Of a stretch of 64,000 nt of DNA, positions 40,924 to 49,534 are shown one piece after another. The stretch comes from CALDSL01 sp039810245 (lineage in GTDB: Bacteria > Chloroflexota > Anaerolineae > Anaerolineales > Anaerolineaceae). Each line of letters opens with the position of its first letter. Positions within the stretch are counted from its first letter, which is position 1. The notes beneath the pieces are model-generated. The model did not search any database. It saw nothing but the letters and a program-made list of their open reading frames with translations, and was not told the DNA's origin. A program made the translations under genes and the position numbers. The stretch is taken from positions 62,001 through 126,000 of the forward strand of contig JBDHWQ010000010.1 in assembly GCA_039810245.1 (NCBI GenBank), written 5' to 3'.

Positions 40924-41913
40924 ATGCTGACTGAAGCCTTGCCCCGTATCTCGCTGGCGTTTTTACCCACGCCGATCGAACCCATGCCGCGGCTGAGCGC
41001 CACCCTGGGCGGTCCGCAACTGTTTATCAAGCGCGACGACCAGACCGGCCTGGCGGGTGGCGGAAACAAGACCCGCAAGCTGGAATTCAGCGTGGCCGAA
41101 GCTCTGCGCCAAAACGCGGACACGCTGGTGACGGTGGGTGGGGTGCAGTCGAACCACTGCCGGCAGACGGCGGCGGCCGCGGCGCGCCTGGGCCTTTCCA
41201 GCGCTGTGGTGTTGCGCGGTCACCCGCCGAAAGAATGGAACGGTAACCTGCTGCTGGACGCCCTGCTGGGCGCGCGGGTGGTCTTTTCTGGCGAGCGCAC
41301 GCGGGAAGAAGTGGCCGAAGAGACCATGCGCGAGCTGGCCATGCAGGGCAGCCAGCCGTTCTTTATTCCCCTGGGCGCGTCGGATGCAATCGGAGCAATG
41401 GGCTACGTGGCGGCGATGGAAGAATTGGACGCGCAGATGCGCGAACAGGGGCTGCATTTTGACCGCATCGTATTCCCCAGCAGCTCTTGCGGCACCCAGG
41501 CAGGCATGTGCGTTGGCGCCAAAGCGCTGGGCATCCGCGCGGAAATCAGCGCAATTGCGATCGACAGCACGCGTGAGGAGCTGCAGGCCGAAGTCTCGCG
41601 GCTGGCAGAGGAAACCGCGCAGCGCGCCGGGCTGGACGTGCACGTTGCACCGGGCGAAGTGGTGGCCTATGACGGCTACCTGGGCGGCGGATATGCTGTG
41701 CTGGGCGAGCCAGAGAAAGAGGCCATTTCAATGGTGGCGCGCTGTGAGGGCATCCTGCTGGACCCGGTATACAGCGGACGCGCCATGGCTGGGCTGATCG
41801 ACCTGGTGCGTAAGGGTGTGTTCGGCAAGGATGAGGATATCCTCTTCTGGCACACTGGCGGGTCGGCGGCGTTGTATGCGTATGCCGGGCAACTGCTGGA
41901 GGGCAGCCGCTAA
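40924..41913 (+). CDS. D-cysteine desulfhydrase / ACC deaminase family PLP enzyme
   Basis: A 329-aa fold-type II PLP enzyme. The cofactor Lys49 is in GGGNKTRKLEF, and VTVGGVQSNHCRQTAAAAARLG binds the phosphate and substrate. PLGASDAIGAMGYV and FPSSSCGTQAGMCVGAKALG are typical of D-cysteine desulfhydrases; ACC deaminases differ at the second block. The likely reaction is D-cysteine to pyruvate, H2S and ammonia. ATG 40924 has AAAGGAAAAG upstream; a GTG at 40894 is in frame. Confidence 0.88.
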   Translation: MLTEALPRISLAFLPTPIEPMPRLSATLGGPQLFIKRDDQTGLAGGGNKTRKLEFSVAEALRQNADTLVTVGGVQSNHCRQTAAAAARLGLSSAVVLRGHPPKEWNGNLLLDALLGARVVFSGERTREEVAEETMRELAMQGSQPFFIPLGASDAIGAMGYVAAMEELDAQMREQGLHFDRIVFPSSSCGTQAGMCVGAKALGIRAEISAIAIDSTREELQAEVSRLAEETAQRAGLDVHVAPGEVVAYDGYLGGGYAVLGEPEKEAISMVARCEGILLDPVYSGRAMAGLIDLVRKGVFGKDEDILFWHTGGSAALYAYAGQLLEGSR

Positions 41914-41921
41914 CCGCGTCC

Positions 41922-42581
41922 ATGCTGACCGAAGACTATCTTATCCGCATGATTAACCTGGCTATCGCGGCGCTGCTTCGGCTGGCAAAGCTGCGACGTG
42001 ACGGCCAGGCGCAGGAAGCGCAGGCGCTAATCGACCTGACGCTGGAACAGTTGCTGGGGCTGCGCGCCGATCTGGTCAAGCAGCTCGATGACGAGCGCCT
42101 GTATTATATCCTCACCCGCAACGAACGGCTGGATACGCAGCGCCTCGAGCTGATCGCTGAATTGTTCCAGAATGAGGCCGAGATGCTGCTGGCGGACGGC
42201 AAAACCGCCGAGGGCACAGCCCTTTCAGCGCGGGCGCTGCGCTATTTCCTGGAGGCCTGCTTTACCAATGCCGGCGAGGGCATGGATACCAGCGCGCTGC
42301 GCGTACGCATCCAGCAGGTGGCGGTGGGGCTGGACCCGCGCGACCTGGGCGCGGATACGTTATGGCCGCTCTCAGGATATTACGAGGAGCAGGGCGATTT
42401 CATCCACGCGGAAGCACTGCTTCTGCTCATGCATCAGCGCGCCGATTTGCGCGATTCGATCACTCCGGAACTGATTGCCTTTTACGAACGTCTGAATCAG
42501 AAGCCCGCGGACGCGCTGGCGCGCGGCGGGATGCAGCCCGACGAGCTGCGCGCAAAGCTCAAAGCAATGCGCAACGCATAG
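41922..42581 (+). CDS. Helical hypothetical protein, DUF6483-like
   Basis: A 219-aa all-helical soluble protein. The start MLTEDYLIRMINLAIAALLRL resembles the family annotated as DUF6483 in Firmicutes (DYLLRMIEQ pattern). The C-terminal half has TPR-like periodicity (WPLSGYYEEQGDFIHAEALLLLM). Function unknown. It begins 8 bases after the desulfhydrase stop, so co-transcription is likely. Confidence 0.7.
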   Translation: MLTEDYLIRMINLAIAALLRLAKLRRDGQAQEAQALIDLTLEQLLGLRADLVKQLDDERLYYILTRNERLDTQRLELIAELFQNEAEMLLADGKTAEGTALSARALRYFLEACFTNAGEGMDTSALRVRIQQVAVGLDPRDLGADTLWPLSGYYEEQGDFIHAEALLLLMHQRADLRDSITPELIAFYERLNQKPADALARGGMQPDELRAKLKAMRNA

Positions 42582-42621
42582 CACCCGGCCGAGCGCCGGA
42601 GAATAGCGGTAAGGAGTGAAG

Positions 42622-43044
42622 ATGAAACGCGTACGTTATGGATTATTGGTTTGTTTGTTGGCAGTGGTGCTGGCGGCTTGCGCGCCGGTTGCGCCCGAGC
42701 CCACGCCCACCGCGCCGCAGCCCCCGCCGGCAGGCGCGCGGCTGCGCATCACCAACGCCGGCAGCACGCCGATCAAGAACCTGAAGCTGCTGTTCCCGGA
42801 GGAGGAAGTGTTCTTTGGCGACATACCGGCCGGTGGAACCACCAGCTACATGGAGGTCAAGAATGGCGTGTATGCCTACGCCGCCTACCGCTACGAGCTG
42901 GATGGCAGCCTTGTGACCCAGCCGGTGATCGACTGGGTGGGCGAGGAAGGCAAGCAGGGCGCTTTTACCTACACGATCGACTTTGATCCATCACGCGCGG
43001 CGATGCAGCGCATTATGCAGCAGGCGGTGACACAGGACGAATAG
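42622..43044 (+). CDS. Small lipoprotein
   Basis: A 140-aa lipoprotein, not recognised. The lipobox is LAAC (near Cys19), followed by a PEPTPTAPQPPPAG tether. The C-terminal domain has beta strands with RLRITNAGSTPIKNLKLLFPEE and GDIPAGGTTSYMEVKNGVYAYAAYRYE, an Ig-like or transthyretin-like small fold, by inference. ATG 42622 has AAGGAGTG upstream. A terminator follows at 43057. Confidence 0.75.
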   Translation: MKRVRYGLLVCLLAVVLAACAPVAPEPTPTAPQPPPAGARLRITNAGSTPIKNLKLLFPEEEVFFGDIPAGGTTSYMEVKNGVYAYAAYRYELDGSLVTQPVIDWVGEEGKQGAFTYTIDFDPSRAAMQRIMQQAVTQDE

Positions 43045-43056
43045 CAGGGAAAGCTT

Positions 43057-43095
43057 AATGCGCATGGAACCACCCGTTTCCGTGCGCATTTTTTC
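43057..43095 (+). terminator. Terminator after the small lipoprotein gene
   Basis: AATGCGCA-T-GGAA, loop, TTCC-G-TGCGCATT, then TTTTC. Confidence 0.8.
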
Positions 43096-43115
43096 TATGA
43101 GTAGGGAGGGTTTGC

Positions 43116-43499
43116 ATGCACATTGAGCACCTGGCGATCTGGAGCGAGGATATCGAGCAGCTTCGTGCATTCTATGAAACCTATTTCGGCGCCACGGCCG
43201 GGCAGAAATACACCAACCCGCGCCGCGGCTTCCAGTCGTACTTCCTGGCCTTTGACGGCGGCTGCCGCCTGGAAATCATGCAAATGCCGGGGATTGCGGT
43301 GGAAGAAACCATCGAGCCGCGCGCCGGGCTGGCGCATTTTGCCGTTTCGGCCGGCTCAGAGGAGGCCGTCGATGCGCTGACCCGGCGGCTGGAACAGGAT
43401 GGCTGCCGCGTGTCCGGCGGGCCACGCCGCACCGGCGATGGGTACTACGAAAGCGTTGTGCTTGACCCCGACGGCAACCGGGTGGAGATCACTGTGTAG
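43116..43499 (+). CDS. VOC family protein (glyoxalase-like)
   Basis: A 127-aa protein with two beta-alpha-beta-beta-beta units. Metal-ligand candidates are His5 (MHIEHLAIW), Glu52 region (CRLEIMQM), His in GLAHFAVS and Glu in NRVEITV. The sequence is close to lactoylglutathione lyase-like VOC proteins of unknown substrate. GTAGGGAGG precedes the ATG. It is its own unit after a terminator. Confidence 0.85.
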   Translation: MHIEHLAIWSEDIEQLRAFYETYFGATAGQKYTNPRRGFQSYFLAFDGGCRLEIMQMPGIAVEETIEPRAGLAHFAVSAGSEEAVDALTRRLEQDGCRVSGGPRRTGDGYYESVVLDPDGNRVEITV

Positions 43500-43570
43500 G
43501 CATGGATTTGGTGGTATCATCAAGCAGGTTAATCGCAAGCATCAATGGAACCCATTTTCAGGAGGATCGC

Positions 43571-44068
43571 ATGACCGACCAGAGCACCACGCTCAATAAG
43601 AAGCTGTATGAAAATATGCGCCAGAAGAGCAGCGACGAGCTGCTGCAGATCTGGAAAGAAAATGACCGCACCGAATGGTCGGATGAAGCCTACGATGCCA
43701 TCCGCCAGATCCTGACCGAGCGCGGCGTCAGCCTGCCGTCGCAGAAAGCCGCCGTGGCTGTGGCAGACGAAGAAGGCGACCCCAACGCGGACGCGCTGGT
43801 ACGCCTCTCGACCTGGGCGCAGCTCCTTGGCTGGCTGGCGCTGGTGGTAACCGTGGGCATTTCGGGCATCAACGTGGTATCCATCGTCACTTCCCCTGGC
43901 TTCACCCTGGGCGTGGCGGCGATCTTCAATATCCTCTCGGCGCTGCTGATCCTCATGGTGGGCGCGTTCCTGTTCGTCTTCTTTATGCTGGTGTCGAAGG
44001 GTATCTTCGTCATGCTCGACATCTTGGACAACACGTCTGAGATCGTCAGCCACCTGCGCAACCGCTAA
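43571..44068 (+). CDS. Membrane protein with a soluble helical N-terminus
   Basis: A 165-aa protein, not recognised. The N-terminal 65 residues are soluble and charged (KLYENMRQKSSDELLQIWKENDRTEWSDEAYDAIRQILTERG), a pattern seen in small domains before membrane segments. Two membrane helices follow (about 75-100 and 115-140), then a short amphipathic end. CAGGAGG lies 6 bases before ATG 43571. The phosphatase start lies 3 bases past the stop. Confidence 0.75.
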   Translation: MTDQSTTLNKKLYENMRQKSSDELLQIWKENDRTEWSDEAYDAIRQILTERGVSLPSQKAAVAVADEEGDPNADALVRLSTWAQLLGWLALVVTVGISGINVVSIVTSPGFTLGVAAIFNILSALLILMVGAFLFVFFMLVSKGIFVMLDILDNTSEIVSHLRNR

Positions 44069-44070
44069 CC

Positions 44071-44568
44071 ATGTTCCGCGTTTTGCCTCTTCCGCAGGGT
44101 GTGGCGGGGAAGGTTTATCTGCACAGCATGCCCGGCCGGGCGGAACCGCTCGACCGGGCTGTGGAGCAGATCGACGCGCTGGGCATCCAGCGCGTCGTTT
44201 CGCTCGCGCCGCTGGAGCAGATCCGCCGCGACTCGCCGCACTATGCACTGCTGATCGAAAGCGGCGTGACGCCGTGGATTCAGGAGCTGCTGCCTGTGCC
44301 GGATTTTGGCATCCCGGCGGATGAAGACGCCTACCTGGCGTTTTTTCGCAATCTGAGCCGGCGCGTGCGCGCCGGCGAGCGCGTGTTACTCCACTGCGCG
44401 GCCGGCATCGGGCGCACGGGTATGGGCGCGGTGACGCTGCTGCTGTGCCTGGGGCAAGATCTGGATACGGCCACGCGCACCGTGCTGCAGGCCGGCTCGG
44501 GGGCCGAAGAACCCGAGCAGCACGCCTTGCTGGAGCGTCTGGCTGACCGGGTGGCCGGCCAGGATTAA
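44071..44568 (+). CDS. Dual-specificity protein phosphatase-like protein
   Basis: A 165-aa cysteine phosphatase. The P-loop HCAAGIGRTG gives Cys109 and Arg115, and the general acid is probably Asp78 in LPVPDFGIP. The small size fits the dual-specificity or prokaryotic cyclin-dependent-kinase-inhibitor-like phosphatases; the substrate could be phosphotyrosine or a phosphoinositide or other small molecule. It is tightly coupled to the upstream membrane protein gene. Confidence 0.85.
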   Translation: MFRVLPLPQGVAGKVYLHSMPGRAEPLDRAVEQIDALGIQRVVSLAPLEQIRRDSPHYALLIESGVTPWIQELLPVPDFGIPADEDAYLAFFRNLSRRVRAGERVLLHCAAGIGRTGMGAVTLLLCLGQDLDTATRTVLQAGSGAEEPEQHALLERLADRVAGQD

Positions 44569-44593
44569 TTCGCCCGGGAAATCAGAGGCAACT

Positions 44594-44983
44594 ATGCGCG
44601 AAGCGTTGGAGCTGGTGCAGGATTTTCATCGCGTGTTCCGCTGCTATCAGAATGATCAGCCCACCGCCGAAATTCCCATGCGCGAATGGCAGGTTCGCGC
44701 GCGGCTCATGCAGGAAGAGCTGGACGAATACCGCGCGGCTGCGGATTCCGGCGACCTGATTGCCGTGGCCGACGCGTTGTCCGATTTGCTGTACGTGGTG
44801 CTGGGCACATACATTGCTCACGGGCTGCAGGACGTGGCCGAAGATCTGTTCCGCGAGGTGCATCGCAGCAATATGAGCAAGCTGGATGAAAACGGCCAGC
44901 CACTTTACCGCGAGGATGGAAAAGTACTCAAATCGGAACAGTTCCGCGCACCCGAGCTGGAGCCGATCCTGCGGCGCGGGTAA
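44594..44983 (+). CDS. MazG-like nucleotide pyrophosphohydrolase
   Basis: A 129-aa all-alpha NTP pyrophosphatase. EELDEYRAAADSGD and DALSDLLYVVLGTYIAHGL supply the EExxE- and DxxxD-type metal ligands. RSNMSKLDENGQPLYREDGKVLK is the conserved C-terminal block of the phosphoribosyl-ATP pyrophosphohydrolase-like (HisE/MazG) stand-alone family. It likely removes aberrant nucleotides. AGAGGC lies upstream of the ATG. Confidence 0.85.
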   Translation: MREALELVQDFHRVFRCYQNDQPTAEIPMREWQVRARLMQEELDEYRAAADSGDLIAVADALSDLLYVVLGTYIAHGLQDVAEDLFREVHRSNMSKLDENGQPLYREDGKVLKSEQFRAPELEPILRRG

Positions 44984-45069
44984 GTGCGATGCCCGCCCGG
45001 CTTGCGCCTGAGGCGGATTGCCGCTATTCTTAAGCAGAGCGGCCAATCCCCAACCAGGAGTGCAGGCAA

Positions 45070-45450
45070 ATGAGCCACGAGCCCACCTTTACCAGCGCAG
45101 TACCGGTGTTACCGAGCCTGAACGTGCGCGAGGCGGCCAAGTTTTATGAGCAAAAGCTGGGGTTCACCTGCCTGGCGTTGTATGACCACGGCCTGCAAGA
45201 CCAGTACGCCATCTTGCAGCGCGGCGCAGCCGAAATCCACGTGTGGGGCTGCGCCGATCGTTACCTGGTGGAGAACAGCGGTTGTTTTTTGCGCGTGGCG
45301 GGTATCGACGCGCTGTATGCCGGGCTGCGCGCGGCGGGTGTGGTCATCGCGGTGGAGATGGAAACCAACCCGCAGGGCGGGAAGCAGTTTTCGCTGTACG
45401 ACGGCGACGGCAACCTGATCCGCGTTGGTGAGGCGCCGCCGGGCGATTAA
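45070..45450 (+). CDS. VOC family protein (bleomycin-resistance-like)
   Basis: A 126-aa protein. VPVLPSLNVREAAKFYEQKLGFTC is the typical start of bleomycin-binding-like VOC proteins, and FSLYDGDGNLIRVGE the typical end. Metal-ligand positions are incomplete (the first His is replaced by Val/Leu), so ligand binding or sequestration is more likely than catalysis. CAGGAGTG precedes the ATG. Confidence 0.83.
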   Translation: MSHEPTFTSAVPVLPSLNVREAAKFYEQKLGFTCLALYDHGLQDQYAILQRGAAEIHVWGCADRYLVENSGCFLRVAGIDALYAGLRAAGVVIAVEMETNPQGGKQFSLYDGDGNLIRVGEAPPGD

Positions 45451-45534
45451 TTCCCGTGCCAATTTATGCCCGGACTGTGGAAAGCATTGGTACAATACGT
45501 AGTGTAGACCGGAATTCCAGGAGGAATCCACCGC

Positions 45535-45999
45535 ATGTTTCTCAACCCAGGTCAGTTGATCGAAGCGATCCGGCTGACCCCGCTGGTTTCTATTGACTTA
45601 ATTGCGCGCGATCCACAGGGCAGGGTTCTGGCCGGGATGCGCACCAACCGCCCGGCGCAAAACTACTGGTTCGTTCCTGGCGGGCGCATCTGCAAAGATG
45701 AACGGCTGGCGGATGCTTTCCGGCGCATCAGCCTGAATGAGCTGGGCGTGGCTTTCGAGCTTTCACAGGCGCAGTTTCACGGTGTGTACGAGCACCTGTA
45801 CGAAGATAACTTCGCCGGTGTGCCCGGGCTGAGCACCCATTACGTGGTGCTGGCATATATGCTGCAATTAGACGCGCCGCTGCCTGACCCGCCGGAAGAA
45901 CAGCATCAGGCTTTTCACTGGTTTACCGTTGCCGAGTTGCTGGCGGCCGGCGACGTGCACGCAAACACCAAAGCATACTTTCCAGAAGGAAAAGGTTAG
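45535..45999 (+). CDS. GDP-mannose mannosyl hydrolase-like Nudix protein
   Basis: A 154-aa Nudix hydrolase that would release mannose from GDP-mannose. The modified Nudix box of this subfamily is visible: YWFVPGGRICKDERLADAFRRISLNELG, read here in continuous motif parts; RTNRPAQ before it matches the GDPMH substrate loop. The ordinary REUXEE pattern is changed in this subfamily, as here. AGGAGGAATCC precedes the ATG. The acetyltransferase start lies 6 bases past the stop. Confidence 0.85.
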   Translation: MFLNPGQLIEAIRLTPLVSIDLIARDPQGRVLAGMRTNRPAQNYWFVPGGRICKDERLADAFRRISLNELGVAFELSQAQFHGVYEHLYEDNFAGVPGLSTHYVVLAYMLQLDAPLPDPPEEQHQAFHWFTVAELLAAGDVHANTKAYFPEGKG

Positions 46000-46005
46000 G
46001 CAACG

Positions 46006-46533
46006 ATGCACCTAGAAACGGAACGTCTGGTGCTGCGAGATATGGAGGAGGACGACGCCGAATCGCTCGCAGACCTATGGACCGACCCGCAGGTAACCAA
46101 GTTCATGGGCGGCCCGCGTGACTATGACAACCTGATCAGTGTGTTTGAGCAGGACGCGGCGGCGCATGATCCGCGCATTTATGACCTGTGGACGCTGGTG
46201 GAAAAAGACACTGGCCGCATCATCGGCCACTGTGGGCTGACCGACAAGGACGTGGAAGGCGAGCTAGAGATCGAGCTGGTGGTGGTGCTCGATCGTGACG
46301 TGTGGGGCAAGGGTTACGGCCGCGAGATTTCCACCGCGCTGCTGGATTTTGCTTTTCATACTGCCGGGCTGGAGCGGGTGATCGCGTTGATCAACCCCGA
46401 AAACCAGGCCTCGGAACAGATGGCGCAAAAGCTGGGAATGCAGTTCGAGCGCCAGGTGGTGCGGCCCGGCGGTGCGCTGCGCAATGTGTACGCCCTGCAT
46501 AAGCCGGCGGAAGACGAAGACCAGCGCGATTAA
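46006..46533 (+). CDS. GNAT acetyltransferase (RimJ/RimL-like)
   Basis: A 175-aa N-acetyltransferase. LETERLVLRDMEEDDAESL is the classical start of the RimJ/RimL type. The acetyl-CoA loop is DVWGKGYGREI, and INPENQASEQMAQKLGMQFER is the usual C-terminal block. The substrate may be a protein N-terminus or a small amine. It begins 6 bases after the Nudix gene. Confidence 0.87.
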   Translation: MHLETERLVLRDMEEDDAESLADLWTDPQVTKFMGGPRDYDNLISVFEQDAAAHDPRIYDLWTLVEKDTGRIIGHCGLTDKDVEGELEIELVVVLDRDVWGKGYGREISTALLDFAFHTAGLERVIALINPENQASEQMAQKLGMQFERQVVRPGGALRNVYALHKPAEDEDQRD

Positions 46534-46562
46534 GTTCTCAGGTATCCTATAAGGAGATGTGC

Positions 46563-47024
46563 ATGGAGATCGAAATCCTGCCGTATGGCGGCGACTTCGA
46601 GGATTTGCTGCCGCTGCTGCGCATGTCCATCGGAACGGATGATGACGAAGGCGTGCGCCGGCTGATCAAGGTCGAGCAGGCGCGCGGTACGCAGTATTTC
46701 ACCGCGCGGGTGGATGGCCTCGCGGTGGGTATGATCGGTGTATATTTTGACGATGCCGGCGTGCTGGACGAGCTGGAGCCGCCGCAGGTTATCGACGTAG
46801 CGGTGCTGCCCGAATACCGTCGCGGCGGCGTTGCGCGGGCGCTGATGCAGCACGCCATCGAGCTGGTGCGCGCGGCGGGGCGCAAAACGCTGTGGCTGTA
46901 CACGGATGGCAACTCGGCCGGCCTTCTGGCCTTTTACCGGCGGCTGGGCTTCCGGCTGACCGCGGTGGTGCCCGAATATTTTGGCCCGGGAACGGTCAAA
47001 GCAATTTTTCGGCGCGACCTGTAG
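46563..47024 (+). CDS. GNAT acetyltransferase
   Basis: A 153-aa N-acetyltransferase. IDVAVLPEYRRGGVARALMQHAIE holds the acetyl-CoA loop (RRGGVA), and LYTDGNSAGLLAFYRRLGFR the C-terminal motif. Two ATGs six bases apart are possible; 46563 is chosen because AAGGAG lies 6 bases before it. The substrate is unknown. The next acetyltransferase follows 17 bases later. Confidence 0.85.
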   Translation: MEIEILPYGGDFEDLLPLLRMSIGTDDDEGVRRLIKVEQARGTQYFTARVDGLAVGMIGVYFDDAGVLDELEPPQVIDVAVLPEYRRGGVARALMQHAIELVRAAGRKTLWLYTDGNSAGLLAFYRRLGFRLTAVVPEYFGPGTVKAIFRRDL

Positions 47025-47041
47025 CCGCAGGAGCAGCGCGC

Positions 47042-47578
47042 ATGGAGCTGGAAACTTCGCGATTGCGCCTGGTGGCCCTGGATGCTGCCGCGCTGGAAGC
47101 CTACCTGTTTGACCCCGGCAGGCTGGAAGCGCGCCTGGGGCTGCGGCTCTCGCGCCTTACGATTAGCGCGGTAGTGGCGCGCGCTATGGAAATCAAGCTT
47201 ATGAAGATGGCCGGCGCGCCGCGCATCGACTACCCCTGGTATACCTACTGGCTGCTGGTGGTGCAGGATGTGGGCTTTGGCGCGGGGCTGGCCGGGTTCA
47301 AGGGCGCGCCGGGGCCGTATGGCAGCGTCGAGCTGGGCTACGGCATTGATCCGGCCTGGCAGGGGCATGGCTATATGACCGAGGCGGTTGGCGCGCTGAT
47401 CGATTGGGCCTTCCAGGACCGGCGCTGCCAGCGCGTGACAGCCGAAACGCTGGCCCAAAATTATGGCTCGATCCGCGTGCTACAAAAGAACGGGCTGGTG
47501 TGTAGCGGCGAGCGCGACGGGATGCTATTCTGGACGCTGGAGCGCGCCGATTGTCTGGCGAGGCGGCGCGCGGAATAA
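47042..47578 (+). CDS. GNAT acetyltransferase
   Basis: A 178-aa N-acetyltransferase. LETSRLRLVALDAAALEAYLFD opens it; ELGYGIDPAWQGHGYMTEAVGALIDWAF carries the acetyl-CoA loop (QGHGY), and ETLAQNYGSIRVLQKNGL the end motif. The start is ATG 47042, with AGGAG 9 bases upstream; an overlapping longer frame is spurious. It is the third consecutive GNAT gene, diverged from the other two. Confidence 0.85.
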   Translation: MELETSRLRLVALDAAALEAYLFDPGRLEARLGLRLSRLTISAVVARAMEIKLMKMAGAPRIDYPWYTYWLLVVQDVGFGAGLAGFKGAPGPYGSVELGYGIDPAWQGHGYMTEAVGALIDWAFQDRRCQRVTAETLAQNYGSIRVLQKNGLVCSGERDGMLFWTLERADCLARRRAE

Positions 47579-47584
47579 GCCGGC

Positions 47585-47890
47585 TTACAGGCGCTCAAAC
47601 TGCGTGCCGCGCACGATGATTTCTTCCTGGCAGAAGGCCTCTTCCAGCCGGCGCCGGTACTGCGCCCACCAGTCGCGATCGAGCGTTTCTACCATCACTT
47701 CAAAGACGGTCACGTCGTCGTAACTCACCTGGCCTTCGTCTTTCCACGCACCGCGCGCCGGGGCGCGCTGGTAAGCGGTGATGCCGCCGAAGCGCTCGGT
47801 CAACTCGTGGAACACGCGCTCAAACTGCGCGGGTGGAAACGGGCGTTTTTCATTATCATACACAGGCAGCAAAAACTGGATCAGGTACAT
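47585..47890 (-). CDS. Small conserved hypothetical protein, 101 aa
   Basis: Not assigned a function. It opens MYLIQFLLPVYDNEKRPFPPAQFERVFHELTERFGGITAYQRAPARGAW (given here as family pattern positions 1-49), which resembles a conserved family of about 100 aa seen in many bacteria. The predicted fold is a single ferredoxin-like alpha/beta unit. It is the only leftward gene in a long rightward run. Confidence 0.7.
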   Translation of the reverse strand: MYLIQFLLPVYDNEKRPFPPAQFERVFHELTERFGGITAYQRAPARGAWKDEGQVSYDDVTVFEVMVETLDRDWWAQYRRRLEEAFCQEEIIVRGTQFERL

Positions 47891-47969
47891 TGTTCCTCCG
47901 CTTTGGCATGTTAAAATTGAACCACAAAGCCCCTGGCGCGGGCGGCAAAAAAGGAAGGGGAGTTTACTT

Positions 47970-48671
47970 ATGTTTCAACTGGTAGCATTTGACGCGGATG
48001 ACACCCTGTGGCATAACGAGACGGTGTACCATGAAACACTGGCGCGCTTTCAGGATCTGCTGGCCGGGTACGTGGACGCGCATGCGCTCGAAGAAGCGTT
48101 GTTTCAGACCGAAATGCGCAACCTGCCGTACTTTGGCTATGGGTTGAAGAGCTACATTCTCTCCATGATCGAGACCGCCGTGGAAATAACCGGCGGGCGG
48201 GTGCGCGCCGATGAACTGGGCCGGCTGGTCGACTTTGCGCGCGATATGGCCCAGGCTGAGGTGCGCCTGCTGGAAAATGTGCGTGACACGGTGGCGCAGC
48301 TCGCAAGCCGTTACGATCTGATGATCATCACCAAAGGTGACCTGCTGGATCAGGAAGCCAAACTCACCCGCTCTGGCCTGCACGAGTATTTTCGCTATTT
48401 CGAGACGGTGGCGGATAAAGACAGCAAGCGTTACGCGGGGCTGCTGGCACGTTACGGGGTGGAACCGCGGGCATTTGTGATGGTGGGCGATTCGATGCGC
48501 TCGGATGTGCTTCCGGTGCTGGAACTGGGCGGCACGGCCATTTACGTGCCATACCCGGTGCGCTGGGCACACGAAGCGGCCGAACCCCCGGCCGACGCGC
48601 GCTACCACCCGTTAGAGCATATCGGGCAGCTTCCTGATTTGTTGGAGCGCCTGGAGCGCGAGCATATGTAG
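47970..48671 (+). CDS. HAD superfamily hydrolase
   Basis: A 233-aa phosphatase-type HAD protein. Motif I is FDADDTLW (nucleophile Asp8, Asp10), motif II IITKGD, the motif III Lys is in DKDSKRY, and motif IV is VMVGDSMRSD. The helical cap between motifs I and II is of type C1. The substrate is unknown. ATG 47970 follows AAGGAAGGGG; a longer open frame upstream runs through the divergent gene. Confidence 0.85.
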   Translation: MFQLVAFDADDTLWHNETVYHETLARFQDLLAGYVDAHALEEALFQTEMRNLPYFGYGLKSYILSMIETAVEITGGRVRADELGRLVDFARDMAQAEVRLLENVRDTVAQLASRYDLMIITKGDLLDQEAKLTRSGLHEYFRYFETVADKDSKRYAGLLARYGVEPRAFVMVGDSMRSDVLPVLELGGTAIYVPYPVRWAHEAAEPPADARYHPLEHIGQLPDLLERLEREHM

Positions 48672-48714
48672 GCGCGAGAAGCGTGTATACTTAATCTCCA
48701 GAGAGGGAAGAAAC

Positions 48715-49224
48715 ATGAGCGTTCATCCACTGGTGGTGCAACTGCGTTTTGCGCGCGTGGAGCTGCTGCGCGTTGTCGAAGGCCTGTCGGCGGAAGATGG
48801 CGAGCGCCGGCTGCTGCCCATGAACAGCATTGGCTGGATGGTGGCGCACCTGGCCAACCATGAGGCTTCGTACTGGCTGCTGGTGGCTCAGGGCGATACG
48901 ACCTACAAATGGCTGGCCAGCCAGGTGGCCACCGGCAAACCGGCCAGCACCCCGCCGCTGGACGAGATGCTGGCTACGTGGCGCGAGATCACCACGAAGG
49001 CCGACGCATACCTGGATACGATCACGGACGAGGCGGCGCTCTCTCGGCTGGAGTGGAGAGGGCAGCCCTACCGCGAGTCAGTGGGCACGATGCTGCTGCA
49101 CCTGATCTACCACTACTTCTTCCATATCGGCGAAGCACACGCTGCCCGGCAGATAATGGGGCATACCGACCTGCCGGAGTACGTAGGCGATATGGACGGT
49201 TACGAGTGGGGCGCGCAGGGTTAG
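48715..49224 (+). CDS. DinB family protein
   Basis: A 169-aa four-helix bundle of the DinB/YfiT metal-binding superfamily. Metal-ligand His positions are visible in MVAHLANHEASYW and near the end in LIYHYFFHIGEAHAARQ. Members include thiol transferases (bacillithiol, mycothiol) and DNA-damage-induced proteins; the exact role is unknown. GAGGGAAG precedes the ATG. Confidence 0.83.
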   Translation: MSVHPLVVQLRFARVELLRVVEGLSAEDGERRLLPMNSIGWMVAHLANHEASYWLLVAQGDTTYKWLASQVATGKPASTPPLDEMLATWREITTKADAYLDTITDEAALSRLEWRGQPYRESVGTMLLHLIYHYFFHIGEAHAARQIMGHTDLPEYVGDMDGYEWGAQG

Positions 49225-49231
49225 GGGGCGC

Positions 49232-49456
49232 ATGTTCCTGAGCTACGTGTGCATCTTTGTGGGTGCTACGGCTATCACCGCGGGCATGCTAAAGCGCTTC
49301 ACCTACCGCGACCGGCTGGTCTTTGACCTGAACTGGTGGCAGGCAGCGCTGGCCTGGACCGGCGGGCTGCTGTTGATCCTGATCGGGATGGCGCTATATG
49401 TATATGCCGCATCCGACCCGCTGCCGGAAGAGACACTCAACGGGTTGTTTGGCTAA
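49232..49456 (+). CDS. Small two-helix membrane protein
   Basis: A 74-aa protein, not recognised. Two membrane segments (about 3-20 and 36-58) flank a short charged loop (LKRFTYRDRLVFDLNWW). It follows the DinB gene by 7 bases and is probably co-transcribed. Confidence 0.6.
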   Translation: MFLSYVCIFVGATAITAGMLKRFTYRDRLVFDLNWWQAALAWTGGLLLILIGMALYVYAASDPLPEETLNGLFG

Positions 49457-49534
49457 GCGCGGTGAAGATCGGGTGGCCGCGCGCGTCTTCGTTATCAAAC
49501 CACCATTTCATCTTCTATCCGAAAGGCAACAACC